A DNA stretch of 64,000 nucleotides from Pseudomonas sp. B6002 (GTDB lineage: Bacteria; Pseudomonadota; Gammaproteobacteria; Pseudomonadales; Pseudomonadaceae): NCBI RefSeq assembly GCF_013385985.1, contig NZ_JACAOY010000012.1, positions 412,064 through 476,063 of the forward strand, read 5' to 3'. Shown piece after piece: positions 44,560 to 54,630 of the stretch. The position numbers and the translations under genes were made by a program. Under the pieces are notes generated by a model that saw nothing but the letters and a program-made list of their open reading frames with translations, ran no database searches and was not told the origin of the DNA. How positions within the stretch are numbered: the stretch's first letter is position 1; every line of letters starts with the position of its first letter.

Positions 44560-44942
44560 TGGAAATCCCTGCCGGTTTGACCCAGAGCGCGTTCAGCGAA
44601 CTGATCGGCTGCCGCCTGCAACGCCTCGAACAAGGCGTTGCCGAAGTGGCCCTGACCCTGGAGCCGCACCTGCGCAACCGCGCAGGCAAGCTCCACGGCG
44701 GGGCGATTTTCAGCCTGGTGGACATCACGATGGGGCTGGCCTGTTCCAGCTCCCATGGCTTTGACCAGCAGAGCGCGACAATCGAATGCAAAATCAACTA
44801 CATCCGCGCCGTCGAAGACGGTGACGTGCTGTGCACCAGCCGCGTGATTCATGCCGGCCGCCGCACGTTGGTGGTGGAAGCGGATGTGTACCAGGACGAA
44901 AAACTGGTCGCAAAAGCACAAGGCACCTTCGCTGTCCTATAG
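44559..44942 (+). CDS. PaaI-family hotdog thioesterase
   Basis: A 127-residue hotdog thioesterase. Core motif RAGKLHGGAIFSLVDITMGL (HGG with catalytic Asp five residues later in the helix) places it in the PaaI/YdiI-like group. Its ATG shares a base with the tex stop codon (TGATG), so the two are coupled. The natural acyl-CoA substrate is unknown. Confidence 0.9.
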   Translation: MEIPAGLTQSAFSELIGCRLQRLEQGVAEVALTLEPHLRNRAGKLHGGAIFSLVDITMGLACSSSHGFDQQSATIECKINYIRAVEDGDVLCTSRVIHAGRRTLVVEADVYQDEKLVAKAQGTFAVL

Positions 44943-45157
44943 CTCCCTGCCCTCGATTTGAGTTAATTTCGGCGCTGCGAAAGCGGCGTCGGAAGTTTCT
45001 TCCTGCGCTATAGCCAGATTCAGGGACTGAAGTCGGCACTTTCAGGGCCAGTTAAATCGGCTCGAAAACCAGGCGATAACGCCAGTTTCAACTTCACCCT
45101 TGTAGACCGTCCTGCCCACCCCCATATTGGGGCGACTGACGCGTGAAGGAATCCAAC

Positions 45158-46741
45158 TTGAGCGAACTTCTCAACCGCCGCCTGGCTCTGCTCGGCAAGC
45201 GCGAACACCTCTCCCTGCTAGAGCAGTGCTTGCACGGCATCGAGCGCGAATGCCTACGCGTTACCGGTGAAGGCCGCCTGGCGCAAACACCGCACCCTGA
45301 AGCCCTGGGCGCCGCGTTGACCCACGAACAGATCACCACCGACTACTCGGAATCGCTGCTGGAGTTCATCACTCCCGCCCTGCCGAACCCGGCCGATACC
45401 CTGAGCAGCCTGGACAAGATCCACCGCTTTGCCTACACCAAGCTGGGCAGCGAATACCTGTGGAGCCCCTCGATGCCGTGCCCGTTGCCGGCCGAGGAAG
45501 ACATTCCGATTGCCTACTACGGCACGTCCAATATCGGACAGCTCAAGTACGTGTATCGCAAAGGCCTGGCCCTGCGTTACGGCAAGACCATGCAGTGCAT
45601 CGCCGGGATTCATTACAACTTTTCCTTACCTGAAGAGCTGTGGCCACTGCTCAAGGAAACCGAAGGGTTTGTCGGCACCGACCGCGACTACCAGTCCACC
45701 GCCTATATCGCGCTGATCCGCAATTTCCGCCGCTACAGCTGGCTGCTGATGTACCTGTTCGGTGCCTCGCCGGCCCTGGACGCCGGCTTCCTACGGGGTC
45801 GCTCGCACCAGCTTGAAGTGCTGGACGCCGACACCCTGTACCTGCCGTACGCCACCAGCCTGCGCATGAGCGACCTGGGCTACCAGAGCAACGCCCAGGC
45901 CGGCCTCACGCCGTGCTACAACGATTTGAACAGCTACACCGACAGCCTGCGTGAAGCGGTGGCAACGCCCTACGCGCCGTACGTCGAAGTCGGCACCCAC
46001 AAGGATGGTGAGTGGGTACAGCTCAACACCAACATCCTGCAGATCGAAAACGAGTACTACTCCAACATTCGCCCCAAGCGTGTGACCTACACCGGCGAGC
46101 GCCCGATCCAGGCGCTGATGGCCCGTGGCATCCAGTACATCGAAGTGCGCTGCCTGGACATCAACCCGTTCCTGCCGATGGGCATCGACCTGCCGGAGTC
46201 GCGCTTCCTCGACGCCTTCCTGTTGTACTGCGCGTTGAACGACAGCCCGCTGTTCGCCAACAACGAGTGCGGCAATGCCACCTCCAACTTCCTCAGCGTG
46301 GTCAAGGAAGGTCGCCGCCCAGGCCTGCAATTGCAGCGCGATGGCCAGCCAGTGGACATGAAGGAATGGGCCGCCGAGCTGTTGGAGAAAATCGCACCGC
46401 TGGCCGCCCTGCTCGATGAAAGCCACGGCATCACCGAACACAGCCAGGCGCTGGACGCCCAGCTGGCGAAGGTCAAGGACTCGTCCCTGACCCCGTCGGC
46501 CCAGGTGTTGGCGGCGATGGCTGAGCGTAAAGAGAGTTTTGCGCAGTTCTCCCTGCACCAGAGCCAACTGCACGCCGAGCACTTCCGCAAGGAACCGCTG
46601 CCGGCCGAAGAGCAGGCACGTTTCGAAGAGCTGGCACGCACGTCGCTGGCGCAACAGGCGGAGCTGGAGCAGAACGAAGTGGGCGATTTTGATGTGTTTG
46701 TCGGCTCGTACCAGGCGAGCATCCTCGCCATCAGCAACTAG
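45158..46741 (+). CDS. gshA: Glutamate-cysteine ligase
   Basis: First step of glutathione synthesis: L-Glu plus L-Cys plus ATP to gamma-glutamylcysteine. TTG 45158 is taken as start: GAAGGA lies seven bases upstream and it gives [20 protein letters not shown], 527 residues, the expected length; the GTG at 45143 precedes that RBS. Proteobacterial GshA landmarks are [55 protein letters not shown], and [20 protein letters not shown]. Monocistronic, with a REPIN downstream. Confidence 0.96.
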   Translation: MSELLNRRLALLGKREHLSLLEQCLHGIERECLRVTGEGRLAQTPHPEALGAALTHEQITTDYSESLLEFITPALPNPADTLSSLDKIHRFAYTKLGSEYLWSPSMPCPLPAEEDIPIAYYGTSNIGQLKYVYRKGLALRYGKTMQCIAGIHYNFSLPEELWPLLKETEGFVGTDRDYQSTAYIALIRNFRRYSWLLMYLFGASPALDAGFLRGRSHQLEVLDADTLYLPYATSLRMSDLGYQSNAQAGLTPCYNDLNSYTDSLREAVATPYAPYVEVGTHKDGEWVQLNTNILQIENEYYSNIRPKRVTYTGERPIQALMARGIQYIEVRCLDINPFLPMGIDLPESRFLDAFLLYCALNDSPLFANNECGNATSNFLSVVKEGRRPGLQLQRDGQPVDMKEWAAELLEKIAPLAALLDESHGITEHSQALDAQLAKVKDSSLTPSAQVLAAMAERKESFAQFSLHQSQLHAEHFRKEPLPAEEQARFEELARTSLAQQAELEQNEVGDFDVFVGSYQASILAISN

Positions 46742-46764
46742 CATTTCCATGGCCTCACCACCCT

Positions 46765-46831
46765 TGTAGGAGCCCGGCTTGCCGGCGACGGCGATTTTGA
46801 ATACGCCATCGCCGGCAAGCCGGGCTCCTAC
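46765..46831. repeat. Short REPIN
   Basis: Arms TGTAGGAGCCCGGCTTGCCG and CGGCAAGCCGGGCTCCTACG between gshA and tauA. Confidence 0.85.
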
Positions 46832-46871
46832 GGGGTTATTCGTTTTAATCCGACAGCGTTTCCTCTCATAA

Positions 46872-46925
46872 GCTAATTCGAAAATGTTATTTATTTTCGG
46901 ATTCTTAGATCATTTAGTCTCCTCA
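46872..46925 (+). promoter_or_regulatory. AT-rich tauA upstream element, possible CysB-type site
   Basis: An AT-rich block AATTCGAAAATGTTATTTAT followed by TTTCGGATTCTTAGATC, starting about 90 bases before the tauA start. Taurine genes in pseudomonads respond to sulfate starvation through LysR-type CysB. The match to a defined site is not established; a similar block precedes tcyJ. Confidence 0.35.
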
Positions 46926-46963
46926 CACGCCGATCCTCGGCCGCCTGATTGAGGAGCTTCCCC

Positions 46964-47941
46964 TTGAAACTGCTAACCCCTCTGCGTCTTTTGGCCGCAT
47001 TGTCCCTGGCCGGTGCCAGCCTGTTTGCCCAGGCGGCGGATGTGACCATCGCTTACCAGACCACCGTGGACCCGGCCAAAGTTGCCCAGGCCGACGGCGC
47101 CTATGAAAAAGCCACCAACGCCAAGATCAACTGGCGCAAATTCGACAATGGCGCCGACATCATCGCCGCCATCGCTTCCGGCGACGTGCAGATCGGCTAC
47201 CTCGGTTCCAGCCCGCTGACCGCCGCCGTCACCCGCAAAGTGCCGGTGGAAACCTTCCTCGTTGCCACCCAGATCGGCGGTGCCGAAGCCCTGGTGGCGC
47301 GCAACGGTTCGGGTATCAATAGCCCACAGGACCTGGTTGGCAAGAAAGTCGCCGTGCCGTTCGTGTCCACCGGCCACTACAGCCTGCTCGCCGCACTGAA
47401 GCACTGGAACATCGACCCGTCGAAAGTGACCATCCTCAACCTCGCACCACCGGCCATCATCGCCGCCTGGAAGCGCGGTGACATCGACGCGACCTACGTG
47501 TGGGATCCGGCCCTGGGCGTGGCCAAGGAAAACGGCAAAGTGCTGATCACCTCCGGCGAGCTGGCCAAGTTCGGTGCGCCGACCTTCGACGCGTGGATCG
47601 TGCGTAAGGACTTTGCCGAGAAGCACCCGGAAATCGTCACGGCCTTCGCCAAAGTCACCCTGGATGCCTACGCCGCCTACCGCAAAGACCCACAAGCCTG
47701 GCTCGCTGACAAAGGCAACGTCGACAAGCTGGTGAAGCTCTCCGGCGCCAAGGCCAGCGACATCCCATTGCTGCTGCAAGGCAACGTCTACCCGCTGGCT
47801 GCTGACCAAGTGACCCTGCTGGGCGCGCCGACCACCAAGGCCGTGACCGACACCGCCGCGTTCCTCAAGGAACAAGGCAAGGTCGACGCGGTGCTGCCGG
47901 ACTACGCCCCTTACGTCAGCGCCAAGTTCATTACCAACTGA
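46964..47941 (+). CDS. tauA: Taurine ABC transporter substrate-binding protein
   Basis: Periplasmic receptor for taurine, 325 residues. TTG 46964 is chosen because GAGGAG lies eight bases before it; an earlier TTG at 46949 precedes that RBS. Signal peptide [20 protein letters not shown], cleavage after QA. The mature part shows [40 protein letters not shown] and [20 protein letters not shown], typical of TauA. First gene of tauABCD. Confidence 0.95.
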   Translation: MKLLTPLRLLAALSLAGASLFAQAADVTIAYQTTVDPAKVAQADGAYEKATNAKINWRKFDNGADIIAAIASGDVQIGYLGSSPLTAAVTRKVPVETFLVATQIGGAEALVARNGSGINSPQDLVGKKVAVPFVSTGHYSLLAALKHWNIDPSKVTILNLAPPAIIAAWKRGDIDATYVWDPALGVAKENGKVLITSGELAKFGAPTFDAWIVRKDFAEKHPEIVTAFAKVTLDAYAAYRKDPQAWLADKGNVDKLVKLSGAKASDIPLLLQGNVYPLAADQVTLLGAPTTKAVTDTAAFLKEQGKVDAVLPDYAPYVSAKFITN

Positions 47942-47957
47942 TCAGGAGTTCATCGCG

Positions 47958-48737
47958 ATGGCCTTGCTACAACTGGAGCGCATCAGCGCACAGTACCCAG
48001 GCGCCACAGAACCGGTACTGTCTGACATCTCAATCGACCTGGGGCCCCAGCAATTGCTGGTAGCCCTCGGCCCGTCCGGCAGTGGCAAGACTTCGCTGTT
48101 GAACCTGATTGCCGGCTTTGTCGAACCGTCCGCCGGGCGCATTACCCTCGACGGCGTGCCGGTCAAGGGCCCCAGCGCCGAACGCGGCGTGGTGTTCCAG
48201 GACGACGCCCTGCTGCCCTGGCAGGACGTGCTCGCCAACGTCGCCTTCGGCCTCGAACTGGCTGGCGTGCCCAAGGCGCAACGCGAAGTGCGCGCCCGGG
48301 AAATGCTCGCCCTCGTGGACCTGGCCGGCTTCGACAACCGCCGTATCTGGCAACTCTCCGGCGGCCAGAAGCAGCGCGTCGGCCTGGCCCGTGCCTTGGC
48401 CGCCGACCCTCGCGTACTGCTGATGGACGAACCCTTCGGCGCCCTCGACGCCTTCACCCGCGAGCAGATGCAAGAGTTGCTGCTGCAGGTATGGCGCCGC
48501 ACGGCCAAGCCGGTGTTCCTGATTACCCACGACATTGAAGAAGCGGTATTCCTCGCCACTGATTTGATCCTGCTGGCGCCCAACCCGGGCCAGATCGTCG
48601 AACGCCTGAGCCTGGACTTCGGCCAGCGCTACGCGGCGGGCGAATCGGCACGGGCGATCAAGTCCGACCCGCGCTTTATCGAAACCCGCGAACACGTGCT
48701 GGGCAAAGTGTTCTCCCAACGGCAGGTGTCCGCATGA
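47958..48737 (+). CDS. tauB: Taurine ABC transporter ATP-binding protein
   Basis: A 259-residue ABC ATPase. Walker [20 protein letters not shown]-loop [20 protein letters not shown], signature [20 protein letters not shown], Walker [14 protein letters not shown] and switch His in ITHDIEEAV are all intact. It powers TauC; the two genes overlap by four bases. Confidence 0.95.
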   Translation: MALLQLERISAQYPGATEPVLSDISIDLGPQQLLVALGPSGSGKTSLLNLIAGFVEPSAGRITLDGVPVKGPSAERGVVFQDDALLPWQDVLANVAFGLELAGVPKAQREVRAREMLALVDLAGFDNRRIWQLSGGQKQRVGLARALAADPRVLLMDEPFGALDAFTREQMQELLLQVWRRTAKPVFLITHDIEEAVFLATDLILLAPNPGQIVERLSLDFGQRYAAGESARAIKSDPRFIETREHVLGKVFSQRQVSA

Positions 48738-49570
48738 GCAGCTACGAACTCCCCGCCGCCGTCGCCAAGCCGGTGGTACACGCGGTGATTCCGGTGCGTC
48801 GCAGCCTGAGCACGCGCTGGATCAGCTTACTGACCCTGGTCGCGCTGCTGGCCCTCTGGTGGGCCGTGACCGCCACCGGGTTGATTGAACCGCTGTTCCT
48901 GCCGCCACCGTCGGCCGTGCTGCAAAAAGGCTGGCTACTGGCAACTACCGGCTACATGGACTCCACCTTGTGGCAGCATTTGGGCGCCAGCCTCAGCCGT
49001 ATCGGCCTGGGCCTGGGCTTTGCCGTGCTGACCGCCGTGCCGGTAGGGATCGCCATCGGTTCCAACCGTATTGCCCGGGGCATTCTCGACCCGCTGATCG
49101 AGTTTTACCGTCCGATTCCGCCCTTGGCCTATCTGCCGCTGATCGTGATCTGGTGCGGCATTGGCGAACTGTCCAAGGTGCTGCTGATTTACCTGGCGAT
49201 CTTTGCGCCCATCGCCATCGCCACCGCGACCGGCGTGCGCACGGTCGACCCGGCCAAGTTACGCGCTGCGCAGTCCCTGGGCGCCACACGCGCCCAGTTG
49301 ATTCGCCATGTGATCTTGCCGAGCGCCCTGCCTGACATCCTGACCGGCGTGCGCATCGGCCTGGGTGTGGGTTGGTCGACACTGGTCGCCGCCGAATTGA
49401 TCGCCGCCACCAGCGGCCTGGGCTTCATGGTGCAGTCGGCGGCGCAGTTCCTGGTCACCGACGTGGTGGTGCTAGGCATCCTCGTCATCGCCCTGATCGC
49501 CTTCGCCATGGAAATGGGCCTGCGTGCCCTGCAGCGTAAATTAGTGCCGTGGCATGGCCAGGCACATTGA
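48734..49570 (+). CDS. tauC: Taurine ABC transporter permease
   Basis: A 278-residue inner-membrane permease of the SsuC/TauC type with about six helices. The cytoplasmic EAA-type loop reads [20 protein letters not shown], and [20 protein letters not shown] and [20 protein letters not shown] are typical. Coupled to tauB by an ATGA overlap; tauD follows 11 bases after the stop. Confidence 0.95.
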   Translation: MSSYELPAAVAKPVVHAVIPVRRSLSTRWISLLTLVALLALWWAVTATGLIEPLFLPPPSAVLQKGWLLATTGYMDSTLWQHLGASLSRIGLGLGFAVLTAVPVGIAIGSNRIARGILDPLIEFYRPIPPLAYLPLIVIWCGIGELSKVLLIYLAIFAPIAIATATGVRTVDPAKLRAAQSLGATRAQLIRHVILPSALPDILTGVRIGLGVGWSTLVAAELIAATSGLGFMVQSAAQFLVTDVVVLGILVIALIAFAMEMGLRALQRKLVPWHGQAH

Positions 49571-49581
49571 GTGAGAACAGC

Positions 49582-50418
49582 ATGAGCAGCCTGACCGTTA
49601 CCCCCATCAGCACCGCTTTGGGCGCCCTGATCAGCGGCGTCGACATCACCCAGCCACTGAATATCGAACAACGCGACGCCATCGAACAGGCGTTGCTCAC
49701 CCACTCGGTGCTGTTCTTCCGTGGCCAGGCAATCACCCCGCAACAGCAGGCGCGGTTCGCGGCGAACTTTGGTGACCTGCACATTCACCCGATCTACCCC
49801 AACGTGCCGGAACAGCCCGAAGTGCTGATCCTCGACACCGCCGTCACCGACGTGCGTGACAACGCCGTGTGGCACACCGACGTGACCTTCCTGCCAACGC
49901 CCGCACTCGGTGCAGTGCTGAGCGCCAAGCTGCTGCCCGCGTTTGGTGGCGACACGTTGTGGGCCAGTGGCATTGCGGCGTATGAGGCGTTGTCGGAGCC
50001 GTTGAAGCGTTTGCTCGACGGGCTGACCGCTACCCATGACTTCACCAAATCCTTCCCGCTGGAGCGCTTTGGCAACACCGCCGAAGACCTGGCGCGCTGG
50101 GAAGAGACCCGCAAGAAGAACCCGCCGCTGTCGCACCCGGTGGTGCGCACGCACCCGGTGAGTGGGCGCAAGTCGCTGTTTGTCAGCGATGGGTTCACCA
50201 CCAAGATCAACGAACTGGAACCGGCCGAAAGCGAGGCGATCCTGAAACTGTTGTTTGCCCACGCGACCCGTCCGGAATTCACCATTCGCTGGCGCTGGCA
50301 GGAAAATGACGTGGCGTTCTGGGACAACCGCGTGACCCAGCACTACGCGGTGGATGACTACCGGCCACAGCGGCGGGTGATGCACCGGGCGACCATCCTG
50401 GGCGACGTACCCTTCTAA
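49582..50418 (+). CDS. tauD: Taurine dioxygenase
   Basis: Fe(II)/2-oxoglutarate-dependent enzyme releasing sulfite from taurine as sulfur source. ATG 49582 gives 278 residues. The iron ligands are visible as VWHTDVTF (HxD, about His 98 and Asp 100) and the distal His in [13 protein letters not shown]; the 2-oxoglutarate Arg lies in [16 protein letters not shown]. Last gene of tauABCD. Its substrate range may include other sulfonates. Confidence 0.95.
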   Translation: MSSLTVTPISTALGALISGVDITQPLNIEQRDAIEQALLTHSVLFFRGQAITPQQQARFAANFGDLHIHPIYPNVPEQPEVLILDTAVTDVRDNAVWHTDVTFLPTPALGAVLSAKLLPAFGGDTLWASGIAAYEALSEPLKRLLDGLTATHDFTKSFPLERFGNTAEDLARWEETRKKNPPLSHPVVRTHPVSGRKSLFVSDGFTTKINELEPAESEAILKLLFAHATRPEFTIRWRWQENDVAFWDNRVTQHYAVDDYRPQRRVMHRATILGDVPF

Positions 50419-50428
50419 CCCCCGCATT

Positions 50429-50965
50429 GAAGATCACCTGTGGAACCTGGCTTGTGTGGGAGCTGGCTTGCCTGCGATAGCATCACCACGGTCTAACTGC
50501 CACACCGAGGCGCCCGCATCGCGGGCAAGCCCGGCTCCCACATTGACCGAGTACTACCGGGTGAATTAGCCACACTGAAGATCAACTGCAGGAGCCGGCT
50601 TGTGTGGGAGCTGGCTTGCCTGCGATAGCATCACCGCGGTCTGACTGACACACCGAGGCGCCCGCATCGCGGGCAAGCCCGGCTCCCACATTGACCGAGT
50701 ACTACCGGGTGAATTCGCCACACTGAAGATCAACTGCAGGAGCCGGCTTGTGTGGGAGCTGGCTTGCCTGCGATAGCATCACCACGGTCTGACTGCCACA
50801 CCGAGGCGCCCTCATCGCGGGCAAGCCCGGCTCCCACATTGACCGAGTACTACCGGGTGAATTCGCCACACTGAAGATCAACTGCAGGAGCCGGCTTGCC
50901 GGCGATGGCGGCCTCAAAATCAGCGCTAGGCTAATGGCCTCATCGCCGGCAAGCCGGCTCCTACA
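50429..50965. repeat. Tandem array of three 148-bp REPIN units plus a terminal REPIN
   Basis: Units begin with GAAGATCA at 50429, 50577, 50725 and 50873, exactly 148 bases apart. Each full unit holds a REP left end (TGTGGGAGCTGGCTTGCCTG), a spacer with CACCGAGGCGCC, the right arm CGGGCAAGCCCGGCTCCCAC and a unique tail ATTGACCGAGTACTACCGGG. Units 2 and 3 are nearly identical; unit 1 has more changes. The fourth start leads into a different REPIN (50884-50965) that ends the array. The array fills most of the 563 bases between tauD and the aldo/keto reductase gene; no gene is seen in it. Confidence 0.93.
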
Positions 50966-50981
50966 GGGGTCATCGGTGGGG

Positions 50982-52019
50982 TTATTCAGCGGTGGATGGT
51001 TTTTCCCACAGGTTGATCCCGCCTTCCTGGGCAAACCGATCGATCTCCGCCAGTTCTTCCGCACTGAAGCTCAAGTTCTTCAACGCACCGACGTTTTCAA
51101 TGATCTGCTCCGGCCGGCTCGCACCGATCAGCGCGCTGGTCACCCGTGGATCGCGCAGGGTCCAGGCCAGCGCCAGTTGCGCCAGGCTCTGACCACGGCG
51201 CTTGGCGATTTCGTTTAGCGCACGCACGTGGGCAATGTTGGCATCGGACAGGTGCTTGGCCTGCAACGAACCACCGCCCGGACGGTTGACCCGTGCATCG
51301 GCCGGCACGCCATTGAGGTACTTGTCGGTCAACAAACCCTGGGCCAGCGGCGTGAAGGCAATCACCCCGGCGCCGAGTTCTTCGGTGGTGTCCAGCAGGT
51401 CTTTTTCTACCCAGCGGTTGAGCAGGTTGTAGGCCGGCTGGTGGATCAACAGCGGCACCTTCCACTCTTTGAGCAGGGCGGCCATTTCGCGGGTTTTCAC
51501 GCCCGAGTAGGAAGAGATGCCGATGTACAACGCCTTGCCTTGTTGCACGGCGGTGGCGAGGGCGCTGGCGGTTTCTTCCAGGGGGGTGTCGGCGTCAAAA
51601 CGGTGGGAGTAGAAGATATCCACGTAGTCGACGCCCAGGCGTTGCAGGCTCTGGTCCAGGCTCGCCAATACGTATTTACGCGAACCGCCGCCCTGGCCGT
51701 AAGGGCCGGGCCACATGTCCCAACCGGCCTTGCTGGAGATGATCAGTTCGTCGCGGTAATGCTTGAAATCTTCGCGCAGCAAACGGCCGAAGTTGATCTC
51801 GGCGCTGCCGTACGGTGGGCCGTAGTTGTTGGCCAGGTCGAAATGGTTGATCCCCAGGTCGAACGCCGTGCGCAGCAGGGCGCGCTGGGTGTCGATCGGG
51901 GTGCTGTCGCCAAAGTTGTGCCACAGGCCCAGGGACAGTGCCGGCAGCACCAACCCACTGCGGCCTACGCGGCGATACGGAATAGATTCATAGCGGTTTT
52001 CGGCAGCAATGTAAGTCAT
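50982..52019 (-). CDS. Aldo/keto reductase, YghZ/GPR type
   Basis: A 345-residue NADPH-dependent aldo/keto reductase resembling E. coli YghZ (L-glyceraldehyde 3-phosphate reductase). It begins MTYIAAENRYESIPYRRVGR and shows DLANNYGPPYGSAEINFGRL (catalytic Asp and Tyr), ISSKAGWDMWPGPYGQGGGS (Lys), YVDIFYSHRFDADTPLEETA (His), and SALIGASRPEQIIENVGAL for NADP binding. Its role is probably aldehyde detoxification. Monocistronic. Confidence 0.93.
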   Translation of the reverse strand: MTYIAAENRYESIPYRRVGRSGLVLPALSLGLWHNFGDSTPIDTQRALLRTAFDLGINHFDLANNYGPPYGSAEINFGRLLREDFKHYRDELIISSKAGWDMWPGPYGQGGGSRKYVLASLDQSLQRLGVDYVDIFYSHRFDADTPLEETASALATAVQQGKALYIGISSYSGVKTREMAALLKEWKVPLLIHQPAYNLLNRWVEKDLLDTTEELGAGVIAFTPLAQGLLTDKYLNGVPADARVNRPGGGSLQAKHLSDANIAHVRALNEIAKRRGQSLAQLALAWTLRDPRVTSALIGASRPEQIIENVGALKNLSFSAEELAEIDRFAQEGGINLWEKPSTAE

Positions 52020-52052
52020 CGAATCCTCTCTTGAACTTGGGACTAATAAGGC

Positions 52053-52080
52053 CCGGGAATAACGCTATTCCCAGGCCTTT
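52053..52080. terminator. Probable terminator between the aldo/keto reductase and porin genes
   Basis: Imperfect stem GGCCCGGGAATA/TATTCCCAGGCC with a four-base loop and a T-run on the plus side. On the minus strand, where the porin gene is read, the hairpin is followed by TTATT only, so its strength there is doubtful. Confidence 0.5.
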
Positions 52081-52128
52081 TAAGCAGCTGAATCGCTTAA
52101 GTCTGCCGTTCCGTTCTACAGCAATTTC

Positions 52129-53478
52129 CTACCAGAGGGGAACGACATAGCTGACATAGAAGCGGTTTTCATCCTGCACGGTGGCGCCGGTGATATCCGG
52201 GCTGGCATGCGCGTTTTTCCAGGTCACGCCCAGGCCTTTGAGGGTGCCGGTCGGTACTTGGTAAGCCACGGCAATGTTGCGTTCCCACTCGCTGGTGGTG
52301 CCTTGCACGGTGCGGATGTCATCCCCGTGGGCGTAGGCCGCCGAGAACGACAGGCCCGTGAGGCCCAGCTTACCGAAGTCATACTTGTACTGCGCAAGCC
52401 ACGTGCGCTCACCGGCGTGTTGAAATTTATTCAACTGCATGTTGGTCAGCGCCGGGGTGTCGGCGCCCGAGCCCGGGCCCTGGCGGTTATCACCGCTGTT
52501 CAGGCCAGAATCGAGGTACGGGAAGTCACTGTCGCCGCTGTTTTTCTGGATACCCAAACCGACGGTGTGGCCGTCCAGGCTGTAGCTTTCAAGCAAGCTG
52601 GCGGTCGTCTGGTTGATGCGGCCCTTGCTGGTGCCGTCACCGTAGAGGCCAGCCCCGGCAAAGTCCTTGTCGCCGTCGGCGTTTTCGCCCACACCCAGGC
52701 TGCGGAATACGCGGATATCGGTGTCGATTGCGCCGACCGACAAGGCGTCATGACGCTTGGCGCCCAGGAAGAACTGCTGGTAGTAATCCTCGAGGTTGGA
52801 ATACCAGAGGCTCACGGTGGTGTTCTGGATACCGGTGTAGTCCGCACCGCCAAACAGGAAGCGATCGCTCTCTTTGGTGCCCCCGGCGGTGATCATGCCC
52901 TGGTCGCCGGTCTCGTTGCGGATCTTGGTCTTGAAGATATCGCCGCCGGTGAACGTGAAGTCCGTGAGGTCCTTCGACACCAGTTGCACGCCGGTGTTGG
53001 TCTGCTGGTACAGGCGGCCGTCAGTGTTGGCCAGCACCGGGTTGTTGCCGTAGAGCGTGCCGAGGCGCAATTCATCCTGGGCAAAACGCATCTTGAACGT
53101 AGGGCTCAACACGCCGAACTGGTCGGCGGACTTGCCGTTGTCCAGCGGGAACATGCTGCCGGGGTAGCGGCCTTGGTGATCCTTGTCGTTGAGGTCGCCA
53201 CCGGAATCCAGTTTCAAGCCGTAGAAGGCTTGCAGGTCCAGGCCAAAACCGACCGGGCCGTCGGTGTAGCCCGACTTGAAGTTGAACTCGAAACCCTGGC
53301 CCCAATCACGCACGCTGTGCGCCTTGGCCGTGCTGTTCACCACATCACGACCCTGCTGGTTGAGATAGCGATTGAGCAGGGTCACATCGGCGTGGCTGTC
53401 ATCGATAAAATCGGCATGGGCGGACAGCATAAAGCTCGCCATGGCGGCACCCACCATGGGGCTTAATAACGTCTTCAT
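52129..53478 (-). CDS. OprD-family outer-membrane porin
   Basis: A 449-residue porin, the second OprD-type gene in the window. Signal peptide MKTLLSPMVGAAMASFMLSA (cleavage after HA), mature start DFIDDSHADVTLLNRYLNQQ, and final strand FYVSYVVPLW ending in Trp rather than Phe. The region with SLWYSNLEDYYQQFFLGAKR and TWLAQYKYDFGKLGLTGLSF is characteristic of Occ channels. The substrate is unknown. It is separate from the LysR gene 141 bases upstream, which is read in the same direction. Confidence 0.93.
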   Translation of the reverse strand: MKTLLSPMVGAAMASFMLSAHADFIDDSHADVTLLNRYLNQQGRDVVNSTAKAHSVRDWGQGFEFNFKSGYTDGPVGFGLDLQAFYGLKLDSGGDLNDKDHQGRYPGSMFPLDNGKSADQFGVLSPTFKMRFAQDELRLGTLYGNNPVLANTDGRLYQQTNTGVQLVSKDLTDFTFTGGDIFKTKIRNETGDQGMITAGGTKESDRFLFGGADYTGIQNTTVSLWYSNLEDYYQQFFLGAKRHDALSVGAIDTDIRVFRSLGVGENADGDKDFAGAGLYGDGTSKGRINQTTASLLESYSLDGHTVGLGIQKNSGDSDFPYLDSGLNSGDNRQGPGSGADTPALTNMQLNKFQHAGERTWLAQYKYDFGKLGLTGLSFSAAYAHGDDIRTVQGTTSEWERNIAVAYQVPTGTLKGLGVTWKNAHASPDITGATVQDENRFYVSYVVPLW

Positions 53479-53618
53479 TGTTACCGGTCTCCGTCACTGT
53501 TCTGAAATGAAAGCGTCAAACGCTTCACACAATTACGCAGTGGCCAGATGACAGTTCGGAGTCAAAACCGTTAGTTCACGAATGAAATTAAATTTAAGGA
53601 ACCCTTTAACTACGCGGG

Positions 53619-54509
53619 TTAGCGGGCATTTTCGAAGATTTCTGACAGCCAATCCACGAACACGCGAACCCTCGGCGACATGTGTCGATTGTGCGGATAC
53701 AAAATCGAAACCGGCATGGGCGGCGGTGGCGTATCGGTGAGAATTTCACGCATCACCCCCTGCTCGATCAGCTCGGCCATGCGGTAATGCGGGCACTGGA
53801 TAATGCCCAACCCGGCCACCGCGCTGGCGGAGTAAATCTCGGCGCCAAACACCGAAAGCGCACCCTCGATACTCACCTCTTGAAGCTCGCCACCCACCAT
53901 GAATTCGAACGGAAACAGCTTGGCCGTGGTGCGCGAAACGTAGTTCACCGCGCGATGTGTCGCGAGGTCCGCCAGGCACTTTGGCTCGCCGTATTTTCGC
54001 AAGTAGGTGGGACTGGCGCAGGTCACCTGGCGCAGGGTCGCGACACGTCGGCCGATCAATGCAGAGTCCCCCAGGGTGCCCGCGCGCAACACGCAATCCA
54101 CGCCTTCGGCGATCAGGTCGACGAAGCGATCCGCCTCACTGATCGACAGCTCGATTTCCGGATAACGCGCCATGAACTGCGGCAGCGCCGGGATCACAAA
54201 ATACTTGGCCAGGGTGCCGTGCAAATCCACGCGCAAACGCCCCTTGGGCGCCACGCTGCGAAACGCCAGTTCAGCCTCTTCCAGCTCCGCCAGCAGTTGC
54301 ACGCAACGTTGGTAGTAAGCCTCGCCGTCGAGGGTGGGGCGCACACGGCGAGTGCTGCGTTCGAGCAAGCGGGTGCCCAGCCAGGCCTCGAATTGATTGA
54401 GGGTGTGGGTCAGCGTGGCACGCGGCAGGTTCAGGTCATCGGCGGCCAATGTGAAGCTTGAACGCTCGTAAATGCGCACAAACACCTTCATCGCTTTGAC
54501 TTGATCCAT
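53619..54509 (-). CDS. LysR-family transcriptional regulator
   Basis: A 296-residue regulator. The HTH reads MDQVKAMKVFVRIYERSSFT, LPRATLTHTLNQFEAWLGTR and LLERSTRRVRPTLDGEAYYQ, close to the CrgA/DsdC-like subgroup; the effector domain begins GRLRVDLHGTLAKYFVIPAL. It is divergent from the SDR gene at 54631 with a 121-base gap, the usual LysR arrangement, so the two SDR genes are its likely targets. Confidence 0.92.
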   Translation of the reverse strand: MDQVKAMKVFVRIYERSSFTLAADDLNLPRATLTHTLNQFEAWLGTRLLERSTRRVRPTLDGEAYYQRCVQLLAELEEAELAFRSVAPKGRLRVDLHGTLAKYFVIPALPQFMARYPEIELSISEADRFVDLIAEGVDCVLRAGTLGDSALIGRRVATLRQVTCASPTYLRKYGEPKCLADLATHRAVNYVSRTTAKLFPFEFMVGGELQEVSIEGALSVFGAEIYSASAVAGLGIIQCPHYRMAELIEQGVMREILTDTPPPPMPVSILYPHNRHMSPRVRVFVDWLSEIFENAR

Positions 54510-54630
54510 GTGGCCTTACCTCGGACTTATTGTTGGCGATTATTGAACAGTCAAGGCAACTCTGGCGCATTTATCGGCCCTGGTAAACATGTGAATCTGC
54601 GTCCACACCCACTCCAAAGGACCTCGCACC

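Noticed and set aside
50429-50965. CRISPR-like regular repeats
   Set aside because: The 148-base period is a whole REPIN unit with near-identical 'spacers'; there are no short direct repeats with unique spacers and no cas genes.
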